Assembly: GCF_014202315.1 (NCBI RefSeq)
Contig: NZ_JACHGN010000018.1
Coordinates: 62,001 to 126,000 of the forward strand
Direction: 5' to 3'
Source of the DNA: Thermocatellispora tengchongensis
GTDB taxonomy: Bacteria; Actinomycetota; Actinomycetes; Streptosporangiales; Streptosporangiaceae
Length of the DNA: 64,000 nt
Under the pieces are notes generated by a model. The model was not told where the DNA came from. It did no database searches and worked only from the letters and a program-made list of their open reading frames with translations. The position numbers and the translations under genes are program-made. Positions 51,701 through 63,700 of the stretch are shown piece by piece; position 1 is the stretch's first letter; the number at the start of each line of letters is the position of its first letter.

Positions 51701-54700
51701 GCTGGTGACGTTGCATCTGGCGGCGCAGGCGTTGCGGGCGGGGGAGTGTTCGCTGGCGTTGGCCAGTGGGGTGACGGTGATGGCGACGCCGGCGGCGTTC
51801 GCGGCGTTCGCCGAGCAGCAGGGCCTGGCCTCCGACGGCCGGTGCAAGTCCTTCTCGGCGGGTGCGGACGGCACCGGGTGGGCCGAGGGCGTGGGCGTGC
51901 TGGTACTGGAACGGTTGTCCGACGCCCGCCGGAACGGGCATCCGGTGCTGGCGGTGGTGGCCGGCAGCGCGATCAACCAGGACGGCGCCTCCAACGGCCT
52001 GACCGCGCCGAACGGACCCGCCCAGCAGCGGGTGATCCGGGCGGCGCTGGCCAGCGCCCGGCTCTCGGCCGCCGACGTGGACGCGGTCGAGGCGCACGGC
52101 ACCGGCACGGTGCTCGGCGATCCGATCGAGGCGCAGGCGCTGCTGGCCACCTACGGTCAGGACCGGCCCGAAGACCGGCCGCTGTGGCTGGGATCGGTGA
52201 AGTCCAACATCGCGCACACCCAGGCCGCGGCGGGTGCGGCCGGGGTGATGAAGATGGTGCTGGCGATGCAGCACGGCCTGCTGCCCAAGTCCTTGCATGC
52301 CGATGAGCCGTCGCCGCATGTGGACTGGACGGCGGGGAACATCCGGTTGCTGGCCGAGCCGCAGGAATGGCCGGCGGATGGGCGTCCGCGCCGGGCGGGT
52401 GTGTCCTCGTTCGGGATCAGCGGCACGAACGCGCACGTCATCATCGAAGAAGCGCCCCTGCTCGTTCCGGAGCTGGAGTCACCTCCTGCGGATGAGGACG
52501 CCGACACGGTGACGGTCGAGGAAGCGCCGGTGCCGGTGCTGACGGGCGGGCCGCTGATGTGGCTGGTGTCGGGACGATCGGCGCAGGCACTGGCCGCGCA
52601 GGCGGGCCGGCTGCTGAGCCATGTCGTCGCGCGTCCGGAGCTGGACCCGGCGGATGTCGCTTGGTCGCTGGCGACGACGCGGTCGATCTTTGAGCATCGC
52701 GCGGCGGTGTGGGGTGGCGATCGCGGCGAGCTGGTGAGTGGTCTGGAGGCGGTGTCGGCGGGCCGGTCGGTGGGCCGTGCGGTCTCGGGTGCGGCTCCTG
52801 CCGGTGGGCCGGGGCGGGTCGGGTTCGTGTTCGCGGGTCAGGGTGCGCAGCGGGCCGGTATGGGCCGTGAGTTGTATGAGGCCAGTCCGGTGTTCGCGGC
52901 GGCGTTCGATGAGGCGTGCGCCTTGCTGGAGGCCGAGCTGGATGTGGCGGTCCGGGACGTGGTCTTGGGCGTCGGGGACGACGGCGCCGGACTGGAGCGT
53001 GCGGACCAGACCCTGTTCGCCCAGACGGGCCTGTTCGCCGTGGAGGTGGGTCTGGTCGCGCTGCTGGCCGCGGCCGGGATCGTCCCGGACGTGGTGGCCG
53101 GTCATTCGGTGGGTGAGATCGCGGCGGCGTATGCGGCCGGGGTGTTGACCCTGCGGGACGCCTGCCGGTTGGTGGCGAACCGGGCGCGGCTGATGCAGGA
53201 CCTGCCGTCGGGTGGGGCGATGGCCGCCATCGGGGCGAGCGAGGCCGAGGTCCTGGCGGAGCTGGCCGGGGTGGAGGGGGTGTCCCTGGCGGCGGTGAAC
53301 GGTCCGTCGTCGGTGGTGATCTCGGGTGCTGCCGCCGCCGTGGAGCGCATCGCTGAACAGTGGCGGGAGCGAGGCCGGCGGGTGCGGCGGCTGCGGGTGA
53401 GTCATGCCTTCCATTCGGCGCTCATGGACCCGGTGCTGGATGAGCTCGGCGAGGTGGCCGCCGGTTTGCAGCATGCGTCGCCGACGGTGACGTGGGTGGG
53501 AGCACTCTCGGGTGAGGTGGTGACGGCGCCGGAGGCCGGGTACTGGCCGGAGCAGGCGCGTGGTGCGGTTCGGTTCGCGGACGCGGTGGCCACGATGGCG
53601 GGTCTGGGGGTCTCGGTGTTCATCGAGATCGGCCCGGACGGGACCCTGTCGGGGATGGGCCCGGCCACGCTCTCCGAAGAGGTGCCGTTCATCCCGGTGC
53701 TGAACCCGTCCCTGCCCGCGGCGGAGGCGGTGCTGGCCGGGCTGGCCCGGGCGCATGTTCAGGGTGTGAAGGTGGACTGGCCGGCGGTGCTGCCGGCCGG
53801 TCAGCGGGTCGATCTGCCGACGTATGCGTTCCAGCAGCAGCGGTTCTGGCCGGAGGTCTCGCTGGCGCAGGCCGTCGGGCGGCTTCAGGTCGGCGGCGCG
53901 ACGGAGGCGGAGGCGCAGTTCTGGGCCGCGGTCGAGCGCGGCGACCTCGCTGGACTGACCGGTGCCCTGGAAGTAGACGCGCAGCGGCCGTTCAGTGAGG
54001 TGCTGCCGGTGCTGGCCTCCTGGCGGCAGCGGGACCGCGAGGCGTCGGCGGTCGCGGATGTCCGCTATCGGGTCTCGTGGGTGCCGGTCGCCGATCCGCA
54101 GGTGTCCCGCCTGGCGGGGACCTGGCTGGTGGTGGCGGGTCCGTCGGGTGTGGACCTGGCCGCCGAATGTGTCCGGGCGTTGGACGCTCAGGGGGCGCGG
54201 GTCGTCGTGGCGCCCGTCTCGGCGGAGGACGTCTCCCGGGAGGTGCTGGCGGGGCGGATCGGTGAGGTGGCCGGGGACGGTCCGGTGGCCGGGGTGTTGT
54301 CGCTGCTGGCGTTGGAGGAGACGCCGCTGCCCGATCACCCCTATGTGGCGGCCGGTGTGGCCGGGTCGGTGGGTCTGGTCCAGGCGTTGGAGGATGCCGG
54401 GATCGGTGCGCCGTTGTGGATGGTGACGCAGGGTGCGGTGGCCGCCGGTGCGCAGGAGTCGGTGTCGCGTCCGGTGCAGGCCCAGGTTCTGGGCGTGGGC
54501 CGGGTCTTGCCGATGGAGAGTCCGGATCGGTGGGGCGGGCTGGTCGATCTGCCGGTGGTGTTCGACGGGCGGGCTGCGGGCCGGCTGGTGGGTGTGCTGG
54601 CCGGGTGTGGTGAGGATCAGGTCGCGATCCGTGCCGCCGGTATCTTCGGCCGGCGGCTGGTGCGCGCTCCTCGTCCGGTGGGTGCCCCCGACTTCACCGT

Positions 54701-57700
54701 CCGTGACTCCTTCTCCCGGGGCACGGTGCTGGTGACCGGCGGAACCGGCGCGCTCGGCCGGCGTGTGGGGGCGTGGCTGGCCGAGCGTGGCGCGGCGCGG
54801 GTGGTGTTGTGGAGTCGCTCCGGCCCGGAGGCCGCAGGAGTCTCCCGGCTCGCTGCGCGGATGGCGGCCGCGGGGACGGCCGTGTCGGTGCTGTCCGGGG
54901 ATGTGGCCCGCAAGGACGAGGTGGCGGCTCTGCTGGGGTGGATCGCCGCGGATGGTCCGGCGCTGGCCGGGGTGATGCATACCGCGGGTGTGCTGGATGA
55001 CGGGGTGCTGGACCGGATGAGCCCGGCCCGGCTGGGCAACGTGCTCGCGGCCAAGGCGGGCGGGGCGGTTCATCTCGATGAGCTGACGGCGGACCTGGAT
55101 CTGTCGGCGTTCGTGCTGTTCTCTTCCGCGGCGGCGACGTTCGGCGCCGGTGGTCAGGGTAACTATGCGGCGGCGAACGCGTTCCTGGACGCGCTGGCGG
55201 ACAATCGGCGTGGTCGTGGCCTGGCCGCGACGTCGCTCGCCTGGGGGGCGTGGGCCGGTGGTGGCATGGCCCAGTCCGATGCGACGGTGGCGCGGCGCGT
55301 GGCCGGTGGGCCCAGTAGTGCGCTGGACCCCGATGTTGCGTTGCAGGTGCTGGGGCAGGCGCTGGAGGACGGCGAGGCGGGGCTGACGGTGTCGGCCATC
55401 GACTGGTCCCAGATTGCCATGGGGCTGAGCGATCCGGAGCAGGTGCCGTTCCTGCGGGAGCTGCCCGATATCCGGGCGTTGGTCGCTGCGGGCGGTGCCG
55501 CCGTTGCCGAGTCCCGGCCCGCGGGCGAGCTGGCGGTGCGGCTGGTGGGTCGTCCGTCGGAGGAGCAGGAGGAGATCCTCACCGAGCTGGTCCGCGCGGA
55601 GGCGGCGGCGGTGCTGCATCACCCCACGCCGGAGGCGATCGAGGCCGACCGGGCCTTCAGCGATGTGGGCTTCGACTCCCTGACCGCGGTCGAGCTGCGC
55701 AATCGGCTCTCCGCTCTCGCAGGGGTGCGCCTGCCGGCGACGCTGATCTTCGACTACCCGACCCCGGCCCAGTTGGCGCGGCATCTGAGGTCGGAACTGC
55801 TCGGCGATGCGCCCGATGTTCCGGCCGCTGCCGTGCCTGTGGCGGCGGCGGTGGTGGACGGCGACCCGATCGCGATCGTCGGGATGGGCTGCCGCTACCC
55901 CGGTGGAGTGCGTAGCCCAGAGCAGTTGTGGGAGTTGGTGGTTTCGGGGACGGATGCGGTGTCGGGTTTCCCGGTGGATCGGGGCTGGGACATCGGCATG
56001 CTCGATGGTGCCGCCTTGTCCGCGGCTCAGGGTGGGTTCTTGTATGACGCGGGTGAGTTCGATCCGGGGTTCTTCGGGATCAGTCCGCGTGAGGCGCTGG
56101 CGATGGATCCGCAGCAGCGGTTGCTGCTGGAGACCTCGTGGGAGGCGCTGGAGCGGGCCGGGATCCAGCCGCGGTCGCTGCGGGGCAGCCAGACCGGTGT
56201 GTTCGCCGGTGGCGCCCCGACGGGGTATGGCGTGGGGCTGGAAGGCAGTGGTTCGGAGAGTTTCCTGCTGACGGGCACTTCAGGTGCGGTGCTGTCGGGC
56301 CGGGTGTCGTATGTGCTGGGTCTGGAGGGGCCGTCGGTGACGGTGGACACGGCGTGTTCGTCGTCGTTGGTGACGTTGCATTTGGCGGCGCAGGCGTTGC
56401 GGGCGGGGGAGTGTTCGCTGGCGTTGGCCAGTGGGGTGACGGTGATGGCGACGCCGGCGGCGTTCGCGGCGTTCGCCGAGCAGCAGGGCCTGGCCTCCGA
56501 TGGCCGGTGCAAGTCGTTCGCGGCGGGTGCGGATGGCACCGGGTGGGCCGAGGGCGTGGGCGTGCTGGTGCTGGAGCGGTTGTCGGATGCGCGGCGTAAT
56601 GGGCATCCGGTGCTGGCGGTGGTGGCCGGTAGCGCGGTCAACCAGGACGGCGCGTCCAACGGCCTGACCGCGCCGAACGGTCCTGCGCAGCAGCGGGTGA
56701 TCCGGGCGGCGCTGGCCAGTGCCCGGCTGTCGGCCGCCGACGTGGACGCCGTCGAGGCGCACGGCACCGGCACGGTTCTCGGCGATCCGATCGAGGCGCA
56801 GGCGTTGCTGGCGACCTATGGTCAGGGCCGGCCGGAGGATCGGCCGTTGTGGCTGGGGTCGGTGAAGTCGAACATCGCGCACACTCAGGCGGCGGCGGGT
56901 GCGGCCGGGGTGATGAAGATGGTGCTCGCGATGCAGCACGGTCTGCTGCCGAAGTCGTTGCATGCCGATGAGCCGTCGCCGCATGTGGACTGGACGGCGG
57001 GGAACATCCGGTTGCTGGCCGAGCCGCAGGAATGGCCCGCGGATGGCCGTCCGCGCCGGGCGGGTGTGTCGTCCTTCGGGATCAGCGGCACGAACGCGCA
57101 CGTCATCATCGAGGAAGCGCCCGAGCCGGTGGCGGAGGATGCGATCGGTGAGGGCTTCTCCGAGGGCATGCCCGTGGAGGATGTGCCGGTGCCGGTGCTG
57201 TCCGGCGGGCCGCTGATGTGGCTGGTGTCGGGGCGGTCGGGTAAGGCGTTGAGCGCGCAGGCCGGTCGGCTGCTGAGTCATGTCGTCGCTCGTCCGGAGC
57301 TGGACGCGGCGGATGTGGCCTGGTCGCTGGCGACGACGCGGTCAATCTTCGAGCATCGGGCGGTCGTGCTGGGCGCGGGCGCGGATGAGCTGGTCGCGGG
57401 TCTGGGGGCGCTGGCCGCTGGTGAGCGGGTGGCAGGTGTGATCTCGGGTGCGGCTCCTGCCGGTGGGCCGGGGCGGGTCGGGTTCGTGTTCGCGGGTCAG
57501 GGTGCGCAGCGGGCCGGGATGGGCCGTGAGTTGTATGAGGCGTCTCCGGTGTTCGCGGCGGCGTTTGATCGGGCGGCGGATCTGCTGGAGATCGAGCTGG
57601 GGGTTTCGGTCCGGGACGTGGTCCTGGGAGGCGTCGGGGACGACGGCGCCGGGCCGGAGCGTGCGGACCAGACCCTGTTCGCGCAGACCGGGTTGTTCGC

Positions 57701-60700
57701 CGTGGAGGTGGGTCTGGTCGCGCTGCTGGCCGCGGCCGGGATCGTCCCGGACGTGGTGGCGGGTCATTCGGTGGGTGAGATCGCTGCGGCGTATGCGGCC
57801 GGGGTGTTGACCTTGCAGGACGCGTGCCGGTTGGTGGCGAATCGGGCGCGGTTGATGCAGGACCTGCCGTCGGGTGGGGCGATGGCCGCGATCGGGGCGA
57901 GTGAGGCGGAGGTCCTGGCGGAGCTGGCCGGGGTGGAGGGGGTGTCGCTGGCGGCGGTGAACGGGCCGTCGTCGGTGGTGATCTCGGGTGAGGCCGCCGC
58001 CGTGGAGCGGCTCGTCGAAGAGTGGCGGGGTCGGGGCAGGCGGGTGCGGCGGCTGCGGGTGAGTCATGCCTTCCATTCGGCGCTCATGGACCCGGTGCTG
58101 GAGGAGCTGGGTGAGGTGGCTGCGGGTCTGGCCTATGCGTCGCCGGCGGTGACGTGGGTCGGGGCTCTGTCCGGTGAGGTGGTGACGGCGCCGGAGGCCG
58201 GGTATTGGGCGGCTCAGGCGCGGCAGCCGGTCCGGTTCGCCGATGCGGTGACCACGATGGCCGGTCTGGAGGTCTCTGTGTTCATCGAGATCGGCCCGGA
58301 CGGGACCCTGTCGGGGATGGGCCCGGCCACGCTCTCCGAAGAGGTGCCGTTCATCCCGGTGCTGAACCCGTCCCTGCCCGCGGCGGAGGCGGTGCTGGCC
58401 GGGCTGGCCCGGGCGCATGTTCAGGGTGTGAAGGTGGACTGGCCGGCGGTGCTGCCGGCCGGGCAGCGGGTTGATCTGCCCACGTATGCGTTCCAGCAGC
58501 AGCGGTTCTGGCCGGAGGTCTCGCTGGCGCCCTGGGTTGGGGCGGGTGTGCTGCCGGCCGGTGCGGGGTCGGCGATGGAGGCGCAGTTCTGGGCGGCGGT
58601 CGAGCGTGGCGATGTGGCCGGTCTGGCCGGTGCTTTGGAGGTGGATGCCGGAAGCCGGCTCGACGAGGTGCTGCCGGTGCTGGCGTCGTGGCGGCAGCGT
58701 GAGCGGGAGGCGGCGGCGGTCGCGGATGTGCGCTACCGGGTCTCGTGGGTGCCGGTCGCCGATCCGGAACCGGCGCGCCTGACGGGGACCTGGCTGGTGG
58801 TGGCGGGCCCGTCGGCAGTGGACCAGGCCGCCGAATGCGTCCGGGCGCTGGACGCTCAAGGGGCGCGGGCCGTTGTGGTGTCGGTGGCGGCGGAGGACGT
58901 CTCGCGGGAGGTGCTGGCGGTCCGGATCGGTGAGGTGCTGGCGGACAGTGACCCGGCCGGGGTGGTGTCCTTGCTGGCGTTGGAGGAGACGCCACTGGCC
59001 GACCACCCCTATGTGCCGGCCGGTGTGGCCGGGTCGGTGGGCCTGATGCAGGCGTTGGAGGATGCCGGGATCGGAGCGCCGCTGTGGATGGTCACCCAGG
59101 GTGCGGTGGCCGCCGGTGCGCAGGAGTCGGTGTCGCGTCCGGTGCAGGCCCAGGTTCTGGGGCTCGGCCGGGTCTTGCCGATGGAGAGTCCGGACCGGTG
59201 GGGCGGGCTGATCGATCTGCCGGTGGTGTTCGACGCGCGGGCCGCGGCTCGGCTGGCGGGTGTGCTGGCCGGGTGTGGTGAGGACCAGGTCGCGATCCGT
59301 GCCGCCGGCATCTTCGGCCGGCGGCTGGTGCGCGCCCCCCGTCCGGTGGGTGCCCCCGATTCCACCGTCCGTGACTCCTTCTCCCAGGGCACGGTGCTGG
59401 TGACCGGCGGAACCGGTGCGCTGGGCGGGCGTGTGGGTGTGTGGCTGGCGGAGCGTGGTGCGGCGCGGGTGGTGTTGTGGAGCCGTTCGGGTCCGGGCGC
59501 GGCGGGGATCGCCGCTCTGGCCGCGCGGATCGCCGCCGCCGGGACGGCGGTCGCGGTCATGGCGGGTGACGTGGCCCGCAAGGACGAGGTGGCCGCTCTG
59601 CTCGGGTGGATCGCCGCGGATGGTCCGGCGCTGGCGGGGGTGATGCATACCGCGGGTGTGCTGGATGACGGGGTGCTGGATCGGATGAGCCCGGCCCGGC
59701 TGGGTAATGTGCTCGCGGCCAAGGCGGGCGGCGCGGTTCATCTCGATGAGCTGACGGCGCATCTGGATCTGTCGGCGTTCGTGCTGTTCTCCTCCGCGGC
59801 GGCGACGTTCGGCGCCGGTGGTCAGGGCAACTACGCGGCGGCGAACGCGTTCCTGGACGCGCTGGCGGACAATCGGCGTGGTCGTGGCCTGGCCGCGACC
59901 TCGCTCGCCTGGGGGGCGTGGGCCGGCGGCGGAATGGCCCAGTCCGATGCGACCGTGGCGCGGCGGGTCGCCGGCGGGCCCAGTACTGCGCTGGACCCCG
60001 ATGTTGCCTTGCAGGTGCTGGGGCAGGCGCTGGAGGACGGCGAGGCCGGCCTGACGGTGTCGGCCATCGACTGGTCCCAGATCGCCATGGGCCTGAGCGA
60101 CCCGGAGCAGATTCCCTTCCTCCGGGAACTGCCCGACATCCGGGCGCTCGTTCCCGCCGGTGGTGCCGTTGCTCCCGAATCCCGGTCGGCCGGAGAACTG
60201 GCCGTGCGGATGACGGGGCGTGCGTCGGCCGAACAGCACCAGATCCTCACCGAGCTGGTCCGCGCGGAGGCGGCGGCGGTGCTGCATCACCCCACGCCGG
60301 AGGCGATCGAGGCCGACCGGGCCTTCAGCGATGTCGGCTTCGACTCTCTGACCGCGGTGGAGCTGCGCAATCGGCTTTCGGCCCTTGCCGGGGTCCGGCT
60401 CCCGGCGACGCTGATCTTCGACTACCCGACTCCGGCCCGGCTGGCCGAGTATCTGAAGTCGGAACTCCTGGGCGATACGGCCGACGTCCCAGCCGCCGTG
60501 CCTGTGGTAACGGCGGAGACGGTTGGCGACCCGATCGTGATCGTCGGGATGGGGTGTCGTTACCCCGGCGGGGTGCGTAGTCCCGAGGAGTTGTGGGAGC
60601 TAGTGGTCTCCGGGACGGACGCGGTGTCGGGTTTCCCGGTGGATCGGGGCTGGGACATCGGCATGCTCGATGGTGCGGCCTTGTCCGCGGCTCAGGGCGG

Positions 60701-63700
60701 CTTTCTGTATGACGCGGGTGAGTTCGATCCGGGGTTCTTCGGGATCAGCCCGCGTGAGGCGCTGGCGATGGATCCCCAGCAGCGGTTGCTGCTGGAGACC
60801 TCCTGGGAGGCGCTGGAGCGGGCCGGGATCCAGCCGCGGTCGCTGCGCGGCAGCCAGACCGGCGTGTTCGCCGGCGGCGCCCCCACCGGGTACGGCGCTG
60901 GCCTGGAAGGCAGCGGTTCGGAACGCTTCCTGCTGACCGGCACCTCAGGTGCGGTGCTGTCCGGCCGGGTCTCCTACGTCCTGGGCCTGGAAGGTCCGTC
61001 GGTGACGGTGGACACCGCATGCTCCTCGTCCCTGGTGACGTTGCATCTGGCGGCGCAGGCGTTGCGGGCGGGGGAGTGTTCGCTGGCGTTGGCCAGTGGC
61101 GTGATGGTGATGGCGACGCCGGCGGCGTTCGCGGCGTTCGCCGAGCAGCAGGGCCTGGCCTCCGACGGCCGGTGCAAGTCCTTCTCGGCGGGTGCGGACG
61201 GCACCGGGTGGGCCGAGGGCGTGGGCGTGCTGGTACTGGAACGGCTGTCCGATGCGCGGCGGAACGGGCATCCGGTGCTGGCGGTGGTGGCCGGCAGCGC
61301 GATCAACCAGGACGGCGCCTCCAACGGCCTGACCGCGCCGAACGGACCCGCCCAGCAGCGGGTCATCCGGGCCGCGCTGGCCAGCGCCCGGCTCTCCACC
61401 TCGGACGTGGACGTGGTGGAGGCGCACGGCACCGGCACGGTGCTCGGTGACCCGATCGAGGCGCAGGCGTTGCTGGCGACCTATGGTCAGGGCCGGCCGG
61501 AGGACCGGCCGTTGTGGCTGGGGTCGGTGAAGTCCAACATCGCCCACACCCAGGCGGCCGCGGGTGCGGCCGGGGTGATGAAGATGGTGCTCGCGATGCA
61601 GCACGGCCTGCTGCCCAAGTCCTTGTACGCCGACGAGCCGTCGCCGCATGTGGACTGGACCGCGGGGAACATCCGGTTGCTGGCCGAGCCGCAGGAATGG
61701 CCGGCGAACGGCCGTCCGCGCCGGGCGGGTGTGTCCTCGTTCGGGATCAGCGGCACCAACGCGCACGTCATCATCGAGGAAGCACCCCCGCTCGTTGCGG
61801 AGCCGGAGCCGGAGCCTGGTCCTGGGGATGAGGACGCCGACACGGTGACGGTGGAGGACGCGCCGGTGCTGACGGGCGGGCCGCTGGTGTGGCTGGTGTC
61901 GGGGCGGTCGGGTAAGGCGCTGGCGGCGCAGGCGGATCGGCTGGCGGCTCATGTGGCCGCTCGTATGGAGCTGGATCTCACCGATGTGGCCTGGTCACTG
62001 GCGACGACACGGTCGACCTTCGAGCATCGGGCGGTCGTGCTGGGCGCCGGTGCGGATGAGCTGGTCTCGCGCGTGGCGGCGCTGGCCGCCGGTGAGCCGG
62101 CGGCGGGTGTGGTCTCGGGGGCGGTCCCGGCGGGCGGGCCGGGCCGGGTCGGGTTCGTGTTCGCGGGCCAGGGCGCGCAGCGGGCCGGGATGGGCCGTGA
62201 GTTGTATGACGCCAGCCCGGTGTTCGCGGCGGCATTCGATCGGGCGGCGGATCTGCTGGAGATCGAGCTGGGGGTTTCGGTCCGGGACGTGGTCCTGGGC
62301 GTCGCCGGCGGCGACGGTCCGGACGGCGACGGTCCGGCCCGTGCGGATCAGACCTTGTTCGCGCAGACCGGGTTGTTCGCGGTGCAGGTGGGTCTGGTCG
62401 CGTTGCTGGGTGCGGCCGGGGTCGTGCCGGATGCGGTGGCCGGTCATTCGGTGGGTGAGATCGCGGCGGCGTATGCGGCGGGGGTGCTGAGCCTGGAGGA
62501 CGCGTGCCGGTTGGTGGCGGCGCGGGCGCGGCTGATGCAGGACCTTCCGGGCGGTGGGGCGATGGCCGCGATCGGGGCGAGCGAGGCCGAGATCGCCGCC
62601 GCCTTGGAAGGTGAGCCGGAGGTGTCGCTGGCGGCGCTGAACGGCCCGGAATCGGTGGTGATCTCGGGTGAGGCCGCCGCCGTGGAACGCATCGTCGAAG
62701 AGTGGCGGGAGCGGGGCCGGCGAGTGCGCCGCCTGCGGGTGAGTCACGCGTTCCATTCGGCGCGGATGGATCCGGTGCTGGATGAGCTGGGCGAGGTGGC
62801 TGCGGGTCTGGCCTATGCGTCGCCGGCGGTGACGTGGGTCGGGGCTCTGTCCGGTGAGGTGGTGACGGCGCCGGAGGCCGGGTATTGGGCGGCTCAGGCG
62901 CGGCAGCCGGTCCGGTTCGCCGATGCGGTGACCACGATGGCCGGTCTGGGGGTCTCGGTGTTCATCGAGATCGGCCCGGACGGAACCCTGTCGGGGATGG
63001 GCCAGGCCGCACTCACCGGCGAGGCACGGTTCGTTCCGATGCTGAACCCGTCCCTGCCGGCGGCGGAGGCGGTGCTGACCGGGCTGGCCAGGGCCCATGT
63101 CGAGGGAGTGACGGTCGACTGGCCGGCCGTCCTGAAGCCTGGACAGCGGGTTGATCTGCCCACGTACGCGTTCCAGCAGCAGCGGTTCTGGCCGCAGGTC
63201 TCGCTGACGCTCGGCGCCGGGGCGGGTACGCTGCCCGCCGGTTCGGGTTCGGCGACGCAGGCGCAGTCCCGGGCCGCGGTCGAGCGGGGTGACGATGCCG
63301 GTCCGGCGGTTGCGCCGGAGGTGGATGCCGGTGGTCCGCTCGGCGAGGAGCAGTCGGTGGCGGCGTGGCGGCGGGAGCTGAGCGGGCTCGGCGAGGCGCA
63401 GCAGGACGAGCTGCTGCGGGACCTGGTGCTGCGTCATGTGGCCGCGGTTCTCGGTCACAGCGATGCCTCGGCCGTTGATCCCGAACGTCACTTCTTCGAA
63501 TTGGGCTTCGACTCGTTCGGCGCGACCGAACTGCGTAACTCTCTGGCCAAGGCGGTGGGTTGGCAGTTCCCGCTGATGGCGGTGTTCGACAGCGAAAGCT
63601 CCGCCGGTCTCGCCCGTTGGCTGCGGCGCGAGCTCGTCACCGCGGAGAAGACCGGCCAGGCGACCCCGGCGGCGGACGACACCGTGGCGGAGCTGTTCCG

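Larger units (their letters stand above)
27840..60473 (+). repeat. Tandem array of seven highly similar PKS modules
   Basis: KS start codons at 27840, 32526, 37188, 41859, 46521, 51192, 55863 and 60528 define unit lengths of 4686, 4662, 4671, 4662, 4671, 4671 and 4665 bp. Long stretches are near-identical at the nucleotide level, including synonymous positions. For example, 41061-41413 in module 3 and 50403-50755 in module 5 differ at one base by my reading. The KS core of module 2 (about 33031-33290) matches that of module 3 (about 37692-37951). Differences are patchy rather than even, as expected from gene conversion or unequal crossing-over among modules. The eighth module (60528 onward) shares the KS-AT part of the repeat. 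Confidence 0.93.

Noticed and set aside
41673-52436. Very long open frames on the minus strand (for example 41673-52436, 28956-36407, 6267-11129)
   Set aside because: They are antisense shadows of PKS genes with high third-position GC, which suppresses stops on the opposite strand. Their translations are low-complexity Arg/His/Gly/Pro-rich and match no domain, while the + frames carry complete catalytic motifs.
32526-60473. The repeats as mobile elements or a CRISPR-like array
   Set aside because: The repeated units are coding, in frame and correspond exactly to PKS modules; there are no inverted ends, transposase genes or short repeat/spacer patterns.
27840-63640. Hidden DH or ER domains in the giant PKS
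   Set aside because: The post-AT segments run directly into KR structural subdomains, with no HxxxGxxxxP site and no ER nucleotide-binding motif between AT and ACP in any module.
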